Under the pieces are notes generated by a model. That model saw only the letters and a program-made list of their open reading frames with translations, ran no database searches and had not been told where the DNA came from. Source: DASWOJ01 sp964242415 (GTDB taxonomy: Bacteria > Pseudomonadota > Alphaproteobacteria > Acetobacterales > Acetobacteraceae). From it: a stretch of 64,000 bases of DNA. Of the stretch, positions 18,740-27,228 are shown in pieces. The translations under genes were made by a program, and so were the position numbers. How positions within the stretch are numbered: position 1 is the first letter of the stretch; every line of letters starts with the position of its first letter. The stretch lies in NCBI GenBank assembly GCA_964242415.1, contig CAXTAT010000003.1, positions 186,001-250,000 on the forward strand. Direction: 5' to 3'.

Positions 18740-19800
18740 GTTGGTCCTCCGCCGAGCAAACGCAGCGCGGCCCATCGGGCTGCCTCCGCCACCACGGGAT
18801 TCGGGTCGGCCGCCAGGCGTTGCGCGGCGGGCAGCAGCGCCGGGTCAGCGGAGTTGCCGATGGCGGTCAGCACGTTGCGGACGAAGCGGTCGCGGCCGAT
18901 GCGCTTCACCGGGCCGCCGGCGAAGCGGGCGCGGAACCCGGCGGCGTTCAGGGCGGCGAGGTCGGCCAGGGCCGGCGCCCGCAGGTCGTCGCGGCCCTGC
19001 AGCTTGGGGTGCGCCGCGTGGGCGAAGCGGTTCCAGGGGCAGACGGCGAGGCAGTCGTCGCAGCCATAGATGCGGTTGCCCATCAGCGGCCGCAGCGCGT
19101 GCGGGATCGGCCCCTGGTGCTCGATGGTCAAATAGGAGATGCAGCGGGTCGCATCCAGGCGATACGGCGCCGGGAAGGCCGCGGTGGGGCAGGCGTCCAG
19201 GCAGCGCGAGCAGGTGCCGCAGCGGTCGGCGTGCGGCGGGTCCGGCGGCAGGTCCAGGGTGGTCATGACCTCGCCGAGGAACAGCCAGGAGCCATGGGCG
19301 CGCGACACCAGGTTGGTGTGCTTGCCCTGCCAGCCCAGCCCGGCCTGCTGCGCCAGCGGCTTCTCCATCACCGGCGCGGTGTCCACGAACACCTTGACCG
19401 ATGGGCCGAACCGGCTGGCGATGTAGGCGCCCAGGTGCTTCAGCATCCCCTTCGTGACATCGTGGTAGTCGCGGTTGCGGGCATAGACGGAGACATTGCC
19501 GCGGTCCGGCCGGGCCAGGGTCGCCAGCGGGTCCTCATTTGGCGCGTAGGACAGGCCGAGTGCCACCACCGACCGCGCTTCCGGCCACAGCGCCTGCGGG
19601 TGGCCGCGCTGGTCCGCGCGGTCCGCCAGCCAGCCCATGTCGCCGTGCTGCCCGGCGGCGAGGAAGGCGGCCAGGCGCAGGCGGGCCTCCGGCGCCAGCG
19701 TCGCCGGGGCGAAGCCGACGGCATGGAAGCCGAGCGCCAGGGCCTTGTCCCGGATCAGCGCCTTTGCATCGGGCTTTGCAATCGGCGGTGCTGCCTTCAT
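18736..19800 (-). CDS. queG: Epoxyqueuosine reductase QueG
   Basis: QueG carries out the last step of queuosine synthesis in tRNA, reducing epoxyqueuosine with a cobalamin and two [4Fe-4S] clusters. The 354-residue product has the cobalamin-binding N-terminal half (GFAPATL, VVALGLSYAP, KVFVDTAPVMEKPLAQQAGL), the ferredoxin motifs CGTCSRCLDACPTAAF and GCDDCLAVCPWNRFA, and a short C-terminal HEAT-like tail. It begins at the ATG at 19800, 9 bases from a divergent start. With queF, tgt and queA nearby it makes a nearly contiguous queuosine set. Confidence 0.95.
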
Positions 19801-19809
19801 GTTGGCGCG

Positions 19810-20715
19810 ATGAAGGTTCTTGCCCTGTTGCTGCTGCTCGCCGCCTGCGCTCCTGGCGGCGGGGGCGCCGCCAGCGGGGTCTGTGCGTTGCAGCCCGCCA
19901 CCGTGCTGCCGGTGCGCCTGATCGGCAACGTGCCGGTGACGGTTGCGGTGATCAACGGCCACCCCTCGGCATTGATCCTCGACATCGGCTCGGACGTGAC
20001 CCTGCTCAGCCGGGATGCGGCGAAGCGGCTGGGGGTGCGATGGGACGACCGGCTGGCGGTGCGCCTGAACGGCGCGGGCGGCCAGGCGCGGGCCAGCCGG
20101 ACGGTGCTGCCCGAACTGCAGCTTGGGGCCGCCATCGTGCCCAACGTGCATGCCGTGGTCGGCCAGGGGCTGCGTCCGCCCATCGACGGCGTGCTGGGCA
20201 TCAACGTGCTGATCGGGTTCGAGCTGGATTTGGACGTGCCGCACGGCCTGGTAATGCTGTATCGCGCCCGGCCTTGCGCCGGGATAGAGCCGAACTGGAC
20301 GGGGCCGTTCACGCGGCTGCCGACGCAACAGCAGCGCAGCGGCCACCTGTTCGTGCCGGCGCTGCTGGATGGCCAGCCGGTGATCGGGTTGCTGGACACC
20401 GGGGCGAGCCGCACCACCATCGGGCTGCAGGCCGCAGCCGACGCCGGCATGACCGCGGCCGACCTGCTGCGCGGTCCCTCCAGCGTGACGCAGAGCCTGG
20501 ACGCCGGCGGCATCGTGGTGCGCCCCCGCCAGTTCCGCGAGCTGCGGGTTGGCACCGACGTGATCAAAGGTCCCGTGCTGAACGTGGCGGACCTGCCGCC
20601 GCAGGCTGGGGACCTGATCATTGGCGACGACTACCTGGCGACCCGGCGGGTTTGGATCGCGCTGGCGACCGGGTCGATGTTCATCAGCACGGCGGATCAG
20701 CCGCGCCCGCGGTAG
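19810..20715 (+). CDS. Retropepsin-like aspartyl protease lipoprotein with two protease units
   Basis: A 301-residue protein with a lipoprotein signal peptide (KVLALLLLLAAC, lipobox LAAC). Two retropepsin-like halves follow. The first carries LILDIGSDVTLLSRDAA, with DIG in place of the catalytic DTG. The second carries the intact motif VIGLLDTGASRTTIG, and each half ends in a hydrophobic Gly motif (VLGINVLIGFEL; LIIGDDYLA). This looks like an internal duplication whose first half has lost or altered its active-site motif. It lies on the opposite strand within the queuosine cluster and overlaps the queF 3' end by 19 bases. Substrate unknown. Confidence 0.75.
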   Translation: MKVLALLLLLAACAPGGGGAASGVCALQPATVLPVRLIGNVPVTVAVINGHPSALILDIGSDVTLLSRDAAKRLGVRWDDRLAVRLNGAGGQARASRTVLPELQLGAAIVPNVHAVVGQGLRPPIDGVLGINVLIGFELDLDVPHGLVMLYRARPCAGIEPNWTGPFTRLPTQQQRSGHLFVPALLDGQPVIGLLDTGASRTTIGLQAAADAGMTAADLLRGPSSVTQSLDAGGIVVRPRQFRELRVGTDVIKGPVLNVADLPPQAGDLIIGDDYLATRRVWIALATGSMFISTADQPRPR

Positions 20716-21155
20716 GAGGGGACGCCCTGGTCGGGCAGCCAAACCCCGGCCGGCGGCGCTCCGGTCTGCCAGAACACGTCGATGGGGATGCCGCCGCGCG
20801 GGTACCAGTAGGCGCCGATCCGCAGCCAGCGCGGCGCCAGCAGATCGACCAGCCGCTGCGCGACCTGCATCGAGCAGGCCTCGTGGAAGGCGCCGTGGTT
20901 GCGGAAGCTGGCGAGGAACAGCTTGAGCGACTTGCTCTCGACGATCCACTCGTCGGGCACGTAGTCGATGACGATGTGGGCGAAGTCCGCCTGGCCGGTC
21001 ATCGGGCAGAGCGAGGTGAACTCCGGGCAGGTGAAGCGCACCAGGTAGTCCATGGCGGGCTGCGGGTTGCCGACGCGCTCCAGCACCGCCAGGTCGGGGT
21101 CGGCGGGGGCGGCGGTCGGCGAACCCAGTTGCGTCAGGACGGAATAGTCGGTCAT
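20697..21155 (-). CDS. queF: NADPH-dependent 7-cyano-7-deazaguanine reductase QueF
   Basis: QueF reduces preQ0 to preQ1 in queuosine synthesis. The 152-residue protein is the short unimodular type. It carries the catalytic cysteine motif FTSLCPMTGQADFAH, the QueF signature ESKSLKLFLASFRNHGAFHE and the C-terminal YWYPRGGIPIDVFW. The ATG at 21155 overlaps the tgt stop as ATGA, so the operon order is queA-tgt-queF in the direction of transcription. Its 3' end overlaps the convergent protease gene. Confidence 0.96.
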   Translation of the reverse strand: MTDYSVLTQLGSPTAAPADPDLAVLERVGNPQPAMDYLVRFTCPEFTSLCPMTGQADFAHIVIDYVPDEWIVESKSLKLFLASFRNHGAFHEACSMQVAQRLVDLLAPRWLRIGAYWYPRGGIPIDVFWQTGAPPAGVWLPDQGVPSYRGRG

Positions 21156-22303
21156 TGCATATCTCCGGGCCTGTCTCCGGCCACGTCTCCGAACGGGTCT
21201 CCGGCGGCCCAGGCAACGCGGACGGCGGCGGCGTGGTGCAGCAGCCGGCCGTCCAGGATCGCCGTGCGCAGGCCGCGCATAAGGGCCTGGTAGTAGGCAA
21301 GGTTATGCTGGGTCAGCAGCATCGGGCCAAGGATTTCCTTGGCGCGGAACAGATGATGCAGGTAGGCGCGGCTGTGCCGGGTGCAAGCGGTGCAGGCGCA
21401 GTTGGGGTCCACCGGCCCGGCGTCGTCGATGTGCCGGGCGTTGCGCAGGTTGAGCACGCCGCGGCTGGTATAGGCGCGGGCGGTGCGGCCGGCGCGGGTG
21501 GGCATCACGCAGTCGAACATATCGACGCCGCGCGACACCGCCGCCACTAGGTCGTCCGGGGTGCCCACGCCCATCAGGTAGCGCGGGCGGTCCGCCGGCA
21601 GCAGCGGCAGGGTGGCGTCGAGCACGTCGAGCATCACCGGCTGGCCCTCGCCGACCGCCAGGCCGCCGACTGCGTAGCCCTCGAAGCCGATGGCGGTGAG
21701 CGCGGCGGCCGATTGCGCCCGCAGGTCCGGGTAGATGCCGCCCTGGACGATGCCGAACTGCGCGTACCCGGGCCGGGGCGTGAAGGCAGCGCGGCTGCGG
21801 GCGGCCCAGCGCATGGACAGCTCCATGCTGGCGCGGGCCTGCCCGGGAGTGGCGGGGAAGGGGGTGCACTCGTCCAGCACCATCGTGATGGTGGCGTCCA
21901 ACTGGTGCTGGATGGTGGTGGCGCTCTCGGGCGTCAGGCGGTGCTGCGTGCCGTCGAGGTGGCTGCGGAAGGTGACGCCGCCCTCGTCCATCTTGCGCAG
22001 GCCGGAGAGGGACATGACCTGGAAGCCACCGCTGTCGGTAAGGATGGGGCCGGGCCAGTCCATCAGGCGGTGCAGGCCGCCGAGGCGCTCCACCCGGTCG
22101 GCTCCCGGTCGCAGCATCAGGTGGTAGGTGTTGCCCAGCACGATGCCGGCGCCGGTGGCGCGCACCTGGTCGGCGGTCATGGCCTTCACGGTGGCGGCGG
22201 TGCCGACCGGCATGAACGTTGGCGTCGGCACGGCTCCATGCGCGGTTTGCAGCAGCCCGGCGCGGGCCGGGCCGTCCGTGGCGAGGGTGGCGTGGCCGAA
22301 CAT
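21152..22303 (-). CDS. tgt: tRNA-guanine transglycosylase Tgt
   Basis: Tgt exchanges G34 of the GUN tRNAs for preQ1. The 383-residue enzyme has LGNTYHLMLRPG, the active-site TDSGGFQVMSLSGLRK, QHQLDATITMVLDECTPFP, GIVQGGIYPDLR, GGLAVGEGQ, the nucleophile-containing RGVDMFDCVMPTRAGRTA, and a zinc site of cysteines and histidine (CACTACTRHSRAYLHHLF). The C-terminal end adds a short Gly/Asp-rich tail (GDPFGDVAGDRPGDMQ). It starts at an ATG that shares a base with the queA stop. Confidence 0.97.
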   Translation of the reverse strand: MFGHATLATDGPARAGLLQTAHGAVPTPTFMPVGTAATVKAMTADQVRATGAGIVLGNTYHLMLRPGADRVERLGGLHRLMDWPGPILTDSGGFQVMSLSGLRKMDEGGVTFRSHLDGTQHRLTPESATTIQHQLDATITMVLDECTPFPATPGQARASMELSMRWAARSRAAFTPRPGYAQFGIVQGGIYPDLRAQSAAALTAIGFEGYAVGGLAVGEGQPVMLDVLDATLPLLPADRPRYLMGVGTPDDLVAAVSRGVDMFDCVMPTRAGRTARAYTSRGVLNLRNARHIDDAGPVDPNCACTACTRHSRAYLHHLFRAKEILGPMLLTQHNLAYYQALMRGLRTAILDGRLLHHAAAVRVAWAAGDPFGDVAGDRPGDMQ

Positions 22304-23325
22304 CAGGCGCGTTCCAGCAGGCAGGCGTCACCGTAGGAGTAGAAGCGGTAGCCGGTGGCGATGGCGTGGGCGTAGGCCGCCCGCATCCGGGCCTGGCCGG
22401 CGAAGGCGCAGACCAGCATGAATAAGGTGCTGCGCGGCAGGTGGAAGTTGGTCAGCAGCGCGCCCACGACCTGGAAGCGGAAGCCGGGGGTGATGAACAG
22501 GCTGGTGTCGCCGTTGAACGGCCGCACGCGCCCGTCCGGGCCTGCGGCGGATTCCAGCAGTCGCAGGCTGGTGGTGCCGACGGCCACGACGCGGCGGGCG
22601 GCGTTGATGCGGTCGGCGGCGTCCTGTGTCACCTCGCCGCGCTCGGGGTGCATGCGGTGGTCGGTGACGTCGTCGGTGCGGATCGGCAGGAAGGTGCCGG
22701 CGCCGACGTGCAGCGTGACCAGCACGCGCGGGATGCCGGCGGCCTCCAGCGCCTGCAGCAGGGCAGGGGTGAAGTGCAGCCCGGCGGTGGGGGCGGCGAC
22801 GGCGCCGGGCTGGTCGGCGAAGACGGTCTGGTAGTCGTGCGCGTCCTGCTCGGTGGGGCCGTGCGGGCGGTGGATGTAGGGCGGCAGCGCCAGGGCGCCG
22901 GCCCGGTGCAGCGCGTCGGCGAAGGCGGCGTCGGCCTGGTTGAAGCGCAGCGTCACGCCGCCGTCGGGGTCGCGGGAGACCAGCGTGGCGGTCAGGTCCT
23001 CGGCGCCGTCGAAGGTGAGGGTGTCGCCGGGGTGCAGGCGGCGGGCGTTGCGGGCCAGGGCGTGCCAGGCGCCGTCCGCGCCGGGTTGGTCGAGCGTCAG
23101 GCCGATGCGGGCGTCGCCACGGCGGGCGGCGAGCTGGGCGGGGATGACGCGGGTGTTGTTGGCGACCAGCACGTCGCCGGGGCGCAGCAGGGTCGGCAGG
23201 TCGCGGACGGTGCGGTCCTGGAGGGGGTCGGTTGCGACGAGCAGGCGGGCGGCGTCGCGGGGGCGTGCCGGGGTGTGGGCGATACTGCCTGGCGGCAGGG
23301 CGAAGTCGAATTCCGATAGGCGCAT
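22303..23325 (-). CDS. queA: S-adenosylmethionine:tRNA ribosyltransferase-isomerase QueA
   Basis: QueA builds the epoxycyclopentanediol of queuosine from the ribose of SAM. The 340-residue product starts MRLSEFDFALPPGSIA and includes DVLVANNTRVIPAQL, LPPYIHRPHG, YQTVFADQPGAVAAPTAGLH, LHVGAGTFLPIRTD, VGTTSLRLLES, and NFHLPRSTLFMLVCAFAG, all QueA motifs. It is the first gene of the queA-tgt-queF run. The frame is open further upstream, but the family N-terminus begins at this Met. Confidence 0.97.
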   Translation of the reverse strand: MRLSEFDFALPPGSIAHTPARPRDAARLLVATDPLQDRTVRDLPTLLRPGDVLVANNTRVIPAQLAARRGDARIGLTLDQPGADGAWHALARNARRLHPGDTLTFDGAEDLTATLVSRDPDGGVTLRFNQADAAFADALHRAGALALPPYIHRPHGPTEQDAHDYQTVFADQPGAVAAPTAGLHFTPALLQALEAAGIPRVLVTLHVGAGTFLPIRTDDVTDHRMHPERGEVTQDAADRINAARRVVAVGTTSLRLLESAAGPDGRVRPFNGDTSLFITPGFRFQVVGALLTNFHLPRSTLFMLVCAFAGQARMRAAYAHAIATGYRFYSYGDACLLERA

Positions 23326-23344
23326 GATGCAGGTGCGCGATGCC

Positions 23345-23938
23345 TTAGCTGTCCGTCGGCTCGTCCGCTGCTGCGTCCGGCAGGTCAACACCCGCGTAGA
23401 GTTCTGCAACGGGAATTTCTATCCCGATCTCGGGCATTGAAAGGTTATCACCCGCAAATAGTGTAGTGGCCGTCCAGTCGTCGTCGCCGTCCTCGCGCGC
23501 CAGCACAGTTAACCCCATGCTTGTATATTCAAGGATGACATACCGGCGGATTGAGGCAACGGCGTGGTACTCGCGGATTTTCACAATGCGGTCGGACTGG
23601 CCTGAAGACGGGCTAAGCACCTCAAACACCACAATTACGTCCGATGTCAGTCTCGCTTCGCCCTCTGCTCGCATGGGCGCAACCAACCCATCAGGGTAAC
23701 GCACGGTATTGCTAACCGTCGCAAGCCCCGCATCTTGCGCCAGAGCTTCCCATCGTCCGCCTTGAAGACGGTTGAACAGGGCGCGGTGCAACGCCAACGC
23801 AATACGGTTTTGATTGCGCGATCCACCCGTCATCGCAACTGGCCGGGCGCCATCGAACTCATATCGCCCACCATTGGCCGATGCCCAATCGAAGAATTGC
23901 TCGCGGGTCATCTCCGGCGGGCGGAGCGCTATATTCAT
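23345..23938 (-). CDS. Uma2-family putative restriction endonuclease (copy 1)
   Basis: A 197-residue DUF820/Uma2 protein with a PD-(D/E)XK nuclease fold. It has MTREQFFDWASANGGRYEFD, GGSRNQNRIALALHRAL, then the acidic core VRYPDGLVAP and VVFEVLSPSSGQSDRIVKI, where Asp, Glu and Lys form the expected metal site. It is closely similar along its length to the next gene, so the pair is a tandem duplication. The 5' end overlaps its neighbour's stop as ATGA. Cellular role unknown; codons are a little less GC-biased than the flanking housekeeping genes. Confidence 0.8.
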   Translation of the reverse strand: MNIALRPPEMTREQFFDWASANGGRYEFDGARPVAMTGGSRNQNRIALALHRALFNRLQGGRWEALAQDAGLATVSNTVRYPDGLVAPMRAEGEARLTSDVIVVFEVLSPSSGQSDRIVKIREYHAVASIRRYVILEYTSMGLTVLAREDGDDDWTATTLFAGDNLSMPEIGIEIPVAELYAGVDLPDAAADEPTDS

Positions 23939-24519
23939 GGCGCAGCATCTTCGGGACGCGGCAAATCAGCATCGGCGTAAAACTCGGTGATTGGAAGCTC
24001 GATGCCCACCTCCGGTAGCACCAGGAGGTCGCCACCGAGCAATGTCGTTGCGGTCCAGTCATCCCCGCCGTTTGCGCGTTCAAGAACGGTCAAGCCGACA
24101 CTTGCATACTCGAGGATAAGATAGCGGCGTATCGTGGCTACAGCGCGATACTCGGCGACCTTGGTGATCCAGTCGATCCGGCCAGACGTCGGGCTGAGCA
24201 CCTCGAAGACTACAACCGGGTCCGGCACCAGGGACGCAGTGCCGGCGGCTTTGGTGCAAGACACTAAGGCATCTGGGTAGCGGACGGTATCGCCGATGGT
24301 CGCCACTCCGGCGTTCGGACCCCTGACACGGCAGGCGCTGCCCTGCAGCCGCGCACGCAGGGCAGCGATCACGTTCTGCCCGATCTGGTCGTGGTTCAGG
24401 GAGCCGCCCGTCATCGCAACCGGCTGCTGCCCGTCGAACTCATACCGGTCGTCCTGGGCCGCAGCCCAGGCGAAAAACTGCTCCCGGGTCATGCCCGGCG
24501 TACGGAGGGCCACGTTCAT
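23935..24519 (-). CDS. Uma2-family putative restriction endonuclease (copy 2)
   Basis: A 194-residue paralogue of the adjacent gene. It has MTREQFFAWAAAQDDRYEFD, GGSLNHDQIGQNVIAAL, VRYPDALVS and VVFEVLSPTSGRIDWITKV, so the Asp/Glu/Lys nuclease residues are kept. The C-terminal half (ATIRRYLILEYASVGLTVLE) aligns residue by residue with the neighbour. It is the upstream member of the two-gene unit. Uma2 genes multiply widely in genomes without a settled function. Confidence 0.8.
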   Translation of the reverse strand: MNVALRTPGMTREQFFAWAAAQDDRYEFDGQQPVAMTGGSLNHDQIGQNVIAALRARLQGSACRVRGPNAGVATIGDTVRYPDALVSCTKAAGTASLVPDPVVVFEVLSPTSGRIDWITKVAEYRAVATIRRYLILEYASVGLTVLERANGGDDWTATTLLGGDLLVLPEVGIELPITEFYADADLPRPEDAAP

Positions 24520-24551
24520 CGCCGTAGCCTAGCACGCCGGGGCGCGGCGCG

Positions 24552-24953
24552 TCACCGCGCCAAGTAGGAAGAAATCTCGATCAGGCTGCCGTCAGGGTCC
24601 CGGCAGTATACCGACTGTATGGTGCCCAGCGCGCCCTCCTTTGCCACCGGCCCGGCCTCGATGGCGATGCCGCAGTCGTGCAGGTGCTCCACCACGTCCT
24701 CCGGCCCGACCGCCGTCACGAAGCACAGATCGGCGCCGCCGGGAGTGGAGCAGACGCCGGTGAACCAGGCGCGGGTGTCGGCGTCGTGCGGGCGCAGGTT
24801 GATCTTCTGGCCGCCGAACTTCAGTGCGGTGCGGCGGTCGGGGCCGAACTCCTCCCGCTCCATGCCCAGCACGCGCTGGTACCAGGAGGCCGACAGTTCC
24901 ACGTCGGCGCAGTTGATAACCAGATGGTCCAGGCGGTCCACAGTGAAGCGCAT
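24552..24953 (-). CDS. VOC-family (glyoxalase/dioxygenase-like) protein
   Basis: A 133-residue vicinal-oxygen-chelate protein with two beta-alpha-beta-beta-beta units. The metal ligands expected for the fold are visible: His in VDRLDHLVINCAD, His or Asp around LRPHDADTR, and Glu in DPDGSLIEISSYL. Proteins of this group act on small hydrophobic or glutathione-like substrates; which one cannot be told here. Its ATG overlaps the stop of the class I fumarase (TGATG), so the two are co-transcribed. Confidence 0.8.
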   Translation of the reverse strand: MRFTVDRLDHLVINCADVELSASWYQRVLGMEREEFGPDRRTALKFGGQKINLRPHDADTRAWFTGVCSTPGGADLCFVTAVGPEDVVEHLHDCGIAIEAGPVAKEGALGTIQSVYCRDPDGSLIEISSYLAR

Positions 24954-26611
24954 CACTCCATCCCGTCGTAGAAGTCGTGGCCCTTGTCGTCGATGATGAT
25001 GAAGGCCGGGAAGTCCTCGACCTCGATGCGCCAGACCGCCTCCATGCCGAGTTCGGGGTATTCCAGCACCTCCACCTTGCGGATGCAGTCCTGGGCCAGC
25101 CTGGCAGCCGGTCCGCCGACGCTGCCGAGGTAGAAGCCGCCATAGGCCTTGCAGGCGTCGCGCACCGCCCGGGAGCGGTTGCCCTTGGCCAGCATCACCA
25201 GGCTGCCGCCGGCGCGCTGGAACTCCGCGACGTAGCTGTCCATGCGCCCGGCGGTGGTGGGGCCGAAGCTGCCCGTCGCATAGCCCTCCGGCGTCTTGGC
25301 AGGGCCGGCGTAATAGACGGGGTGGTCCTTCAGGTAGTCCGGCAGGCCCTCGCCGCGGTCCAGCCGTTCCTTCAGCTTGGCATGGGCGATGTCGCGCGCG
25401 ACGACGATGGTGCCGGTCAGCGACACGCGGGTCTTCACGGGGTAGGCCGATAGCTGGCGGCGGATGGCCTCCATCGGCTGGTTCAGGTCCACGCGGACCA
25501 CCTCGCCGCCCAGGATGTCGTCGGTGGCCTCGGGCAGGAAGCGGGCGGGGTCGGTCTCCAACTGCTCCAGGAACACGCCGTCCGGGGTCACCTTGGCCTG
25601 GATTTGCCGGTCGGCGCTGCAGGAGACGCCGATGCCGATGGGCAGGCTGGCGCCGTGCCGGGGCAGGCGGATCACCCGCACGTCGTGGCAGAAGTACTTG
25701 CCGCCGAACTGCGCGCCGATGCCCATGGTGCGGGTCAGCTCCAGCACCTGCTGCTCCAGGTCCAGGTCGCGGAAGGCGTGGCCGGCCTTGCTCCCGTTGG
25801 TGGGCAGGGCGTCCAGGTAGCGCGTCGAGGCCAGCTTCACGGTCTTCAGGCACAGCTCCGCCGAGGTGCCGCCGATCACGATGGCCAGGTGGTATGGCGG
25901 GCAGGCCGAGGTCCCCAGCGTGCGGATGCGCGTCGCCAAGTAGTCCAGCAGCTTGCCGGGGTTGAGGACCGCGCGGGTCTCCTGGAACAGGAAGGTCTTG
26001 TTGGCGGAGCCGCCGCCCTTGGCGACGAACTGCAGGAAGAACTCGTCGGCGTGGTGGTCGCCCGACGCCGCCAGGATGTCGAACTGCACGGGCAGGTTGT
26101 TGCCGGTGTTCACCTCCTCGAACATCGACAGCGGCGCCATCTGCGAGTAGCGCAGGTTGGTCTCGGTGTAGGTGCGGGCGATGCCCCAGGACAGCGCCTC
26201 CTCCTCGTCGCCCTCCACCCAGACGCGCTGGCCCTTCTTGCCGAACACCAGCGCCGTGCCGGTGTCCTGGCACATCGGCAACACGCCGCCAGCGGCGATG
26301 CTCGCGTTCTTCAGCAGGTCCAGCGCCACGAAGCGGTCATTGCCCGACGCCTCCGGGTCGTCGAGTATCCTCCGCAGTTGCGCCAGGTGGCCGGGCCGCA
26401 GCAGGTGCGACACATCCTTGTAGGCCTGGAACGCCAGCTCGCTCAGCGCGTCGGGCTTGATGCGCAGCACCGTCTGCCCGTCGCAGTTGGCGGTGCTGAC
26501 CCCGGCGATGTCCAGCTTGCGCCAAGGCGTCGTGCTGGGTCCAAGCGGGAACATCGGCGAATACAGGAAGTTGTCCGGCCGGGTCAGGGCCGGGGTCAAG
26601 GGTGCGTTCAT
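24953..26611 (-). CDS. Class I (iron-sulfur) fumarate hydratase
   Basis: An oxygen-sensitive [4Fe-4S] fumarase of the single-chain FumA/FumB type, 552 residues. It has VLPMCQDTGTALVFGKKG with a cluster cysteine, NKTFLFQETRAVLNPG, GTSACPPYHLAIVIGGTSAE with another cysteine, PIGIGVSCSADRQ with the third, and the C-terminal domain motifs YYAGPAKTPEGYATGSFGPT and FIIIDDKGHDFYD. With fumC in the same window the organism has both fumarase classes. Ahead of the ATG there are several AAGGA ribosome-binding-like repeats. Confidence 0.93.
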   Translation of the reverse strand: MNAPLTPALTRPDNFLYSPMFPLGPSTTPWRKLDIAGVSTANCDGQTVLRIKPDALSELAFQAYKDVSHLLRPGHLAQLRRILDDPEASGNDRFVALDLLKNASIAAGGVLPMCQDTGTALVFGKKGQRVWVEGDEEEALSWGIARTYTETNLRYSQMAPLSMFEEVNTGNNLPVQFDILAASGDHHADEFFLQFVAKGGGSANKTFLFQETRAVLNPGKLLDYLATRIRTLGTSACPPYHLAIVIGGTSAELCLKTVKLASTRYLDALPTNGSKAGHAFRDLDLEQQVLELTRTMGIGAQFGGKYFCHDVRVIRLPRHGASLPIGIGVSCSADRQIQAKVTPDGVFLEQLETDPARFLPEATDDILGGEVVRVDLNQPMEAIRRQLSAYPVKTRVSLTGTIVVARDIAHAKLKERLDRGEGLPDYLKDHPVYYAGPAKTPEGYATGSFGPTTAGRMDSYVAEFQRAGGSLVMLAKGNRSRAVRDACKAYGGFYLGSVGGPAARLAQDCIRKVEVLEYPELGMEAVWRIEVEDFPAFIIIDDKGHDFYDGME

Positions 26612-26617
26612 GGCTCA

Positions 26618-26668
26618 GTCCTTGGTGTCGGTCCTTGGAGGGGCGGTCCTTGGGAGGTCAGTCCTTGG
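26618..26668. repeat. Four GTCCTTGG units; on the minus strand a row of AAGGA ribosome-binding-like sites
   Basis: GTCCTTGG occurs at 26618, 26631, 26646 and 26661, at 13-15-bp intervals. On the coding strand each gives CCAAGGAC, holding a Shine-Dalgarno-like AAGGA. The copy nearest the class I fumarase ATG is at a normal distance (about seven bases), and the farthest copy also encodes the last codons and stop of sspB. The array looks like a tandem duplication of the sspB end plus the fumarase ribosome-binding site. Confidence 0.8.
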
Positions 26669-27179
26669 TGGGCGGGCGGCGGCGGAAGGCGTCGAGGCTC
26701 ACGACCTGCGGCTTTTCCTCGGGCGCGTCCGCAACGGGCTCGGGCGCTGGCGGCGGAACCTCCTCCTCGTCATTGGCGGCCTCGTCGCCGGGCGGGCGGA
26801 AGCGCAGGCCGAACTGCACGTGGGGGTCGGCGAAGGCGGTCACGGCGGCGAACGGTACGACCAGCACAGTGGGGATGTTGCCGAACGACAGGCCGACGCT
26901 GAACCAGCCCTCGCCCTCGTCCACCTGCAGGTCCCAGAACTGGTGCTGCAAGACGATGGTCATCTCGTGCGGATACTGCGCCAGCAGGCGGGCGGGGATG
27001 GTGACGCCGGGCCGGTCGGTACGGAAGCTGACGTAGAAGTGGTGTTCGCCGGGCATCCCATGCGCGCCGACATGCGCCAGGGCGCGGACGACGACGTGGC
27101 GCAGCGCCTCCTCGGTCCAGGCGTCGTAGGGCAGCAGGCTGTCGGGCCGGCCGGGCGAGCCGTCGTCGTTGTCTTCCAT
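26658..27179 (-). CDS. sspB: SspB, ClpXP adaptor for ssrA-tagged proteins
   Basis: SspB delivers tmRNA-tagged proteins to ClpXP. The 173-residue product has the SspB fold core LPYDAWTEEALRHVVVRAL, HHFYVSFRTDRPGVTIPARL, MTIVLQHQFWDLQVDEGEGW and VPFAAVTAFADPHVQFGLRF. A flexible acidic/proline linker follows, then a C-terminal PQVVSLDAFRRR that resembles the ClpX-docking tail of alphaproteobacterial SspB. The ATG at 27179 fits; an in-frame ATG further upstream would run into the divergent gene. Its partner RNA, ssrA, lies about 2.2 kb away. Confidence 0.92.
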   Translation of the reverse strand: MEDNDDGSPGRPDSLLPYDAWTEEALRHVVVRALAHVGAHGMPGEHHFYVSFRTDRPGVTIPARLLAQYPHEMTIVLQHQFWDLQVDEGEGWFSVGLSFGNIPTVLVVPFAAVTAFADPHVQFGLRFRPPGDEAANDEEEVPPPAPEPVADAPEEKPQVVSLDAFRRRPPTKD

Positions 27180-27228
27180 GGCGCTGATGTAGAACGTCCG
27201 GGGCGGGATTGAAACGGGGGCACGGGGC

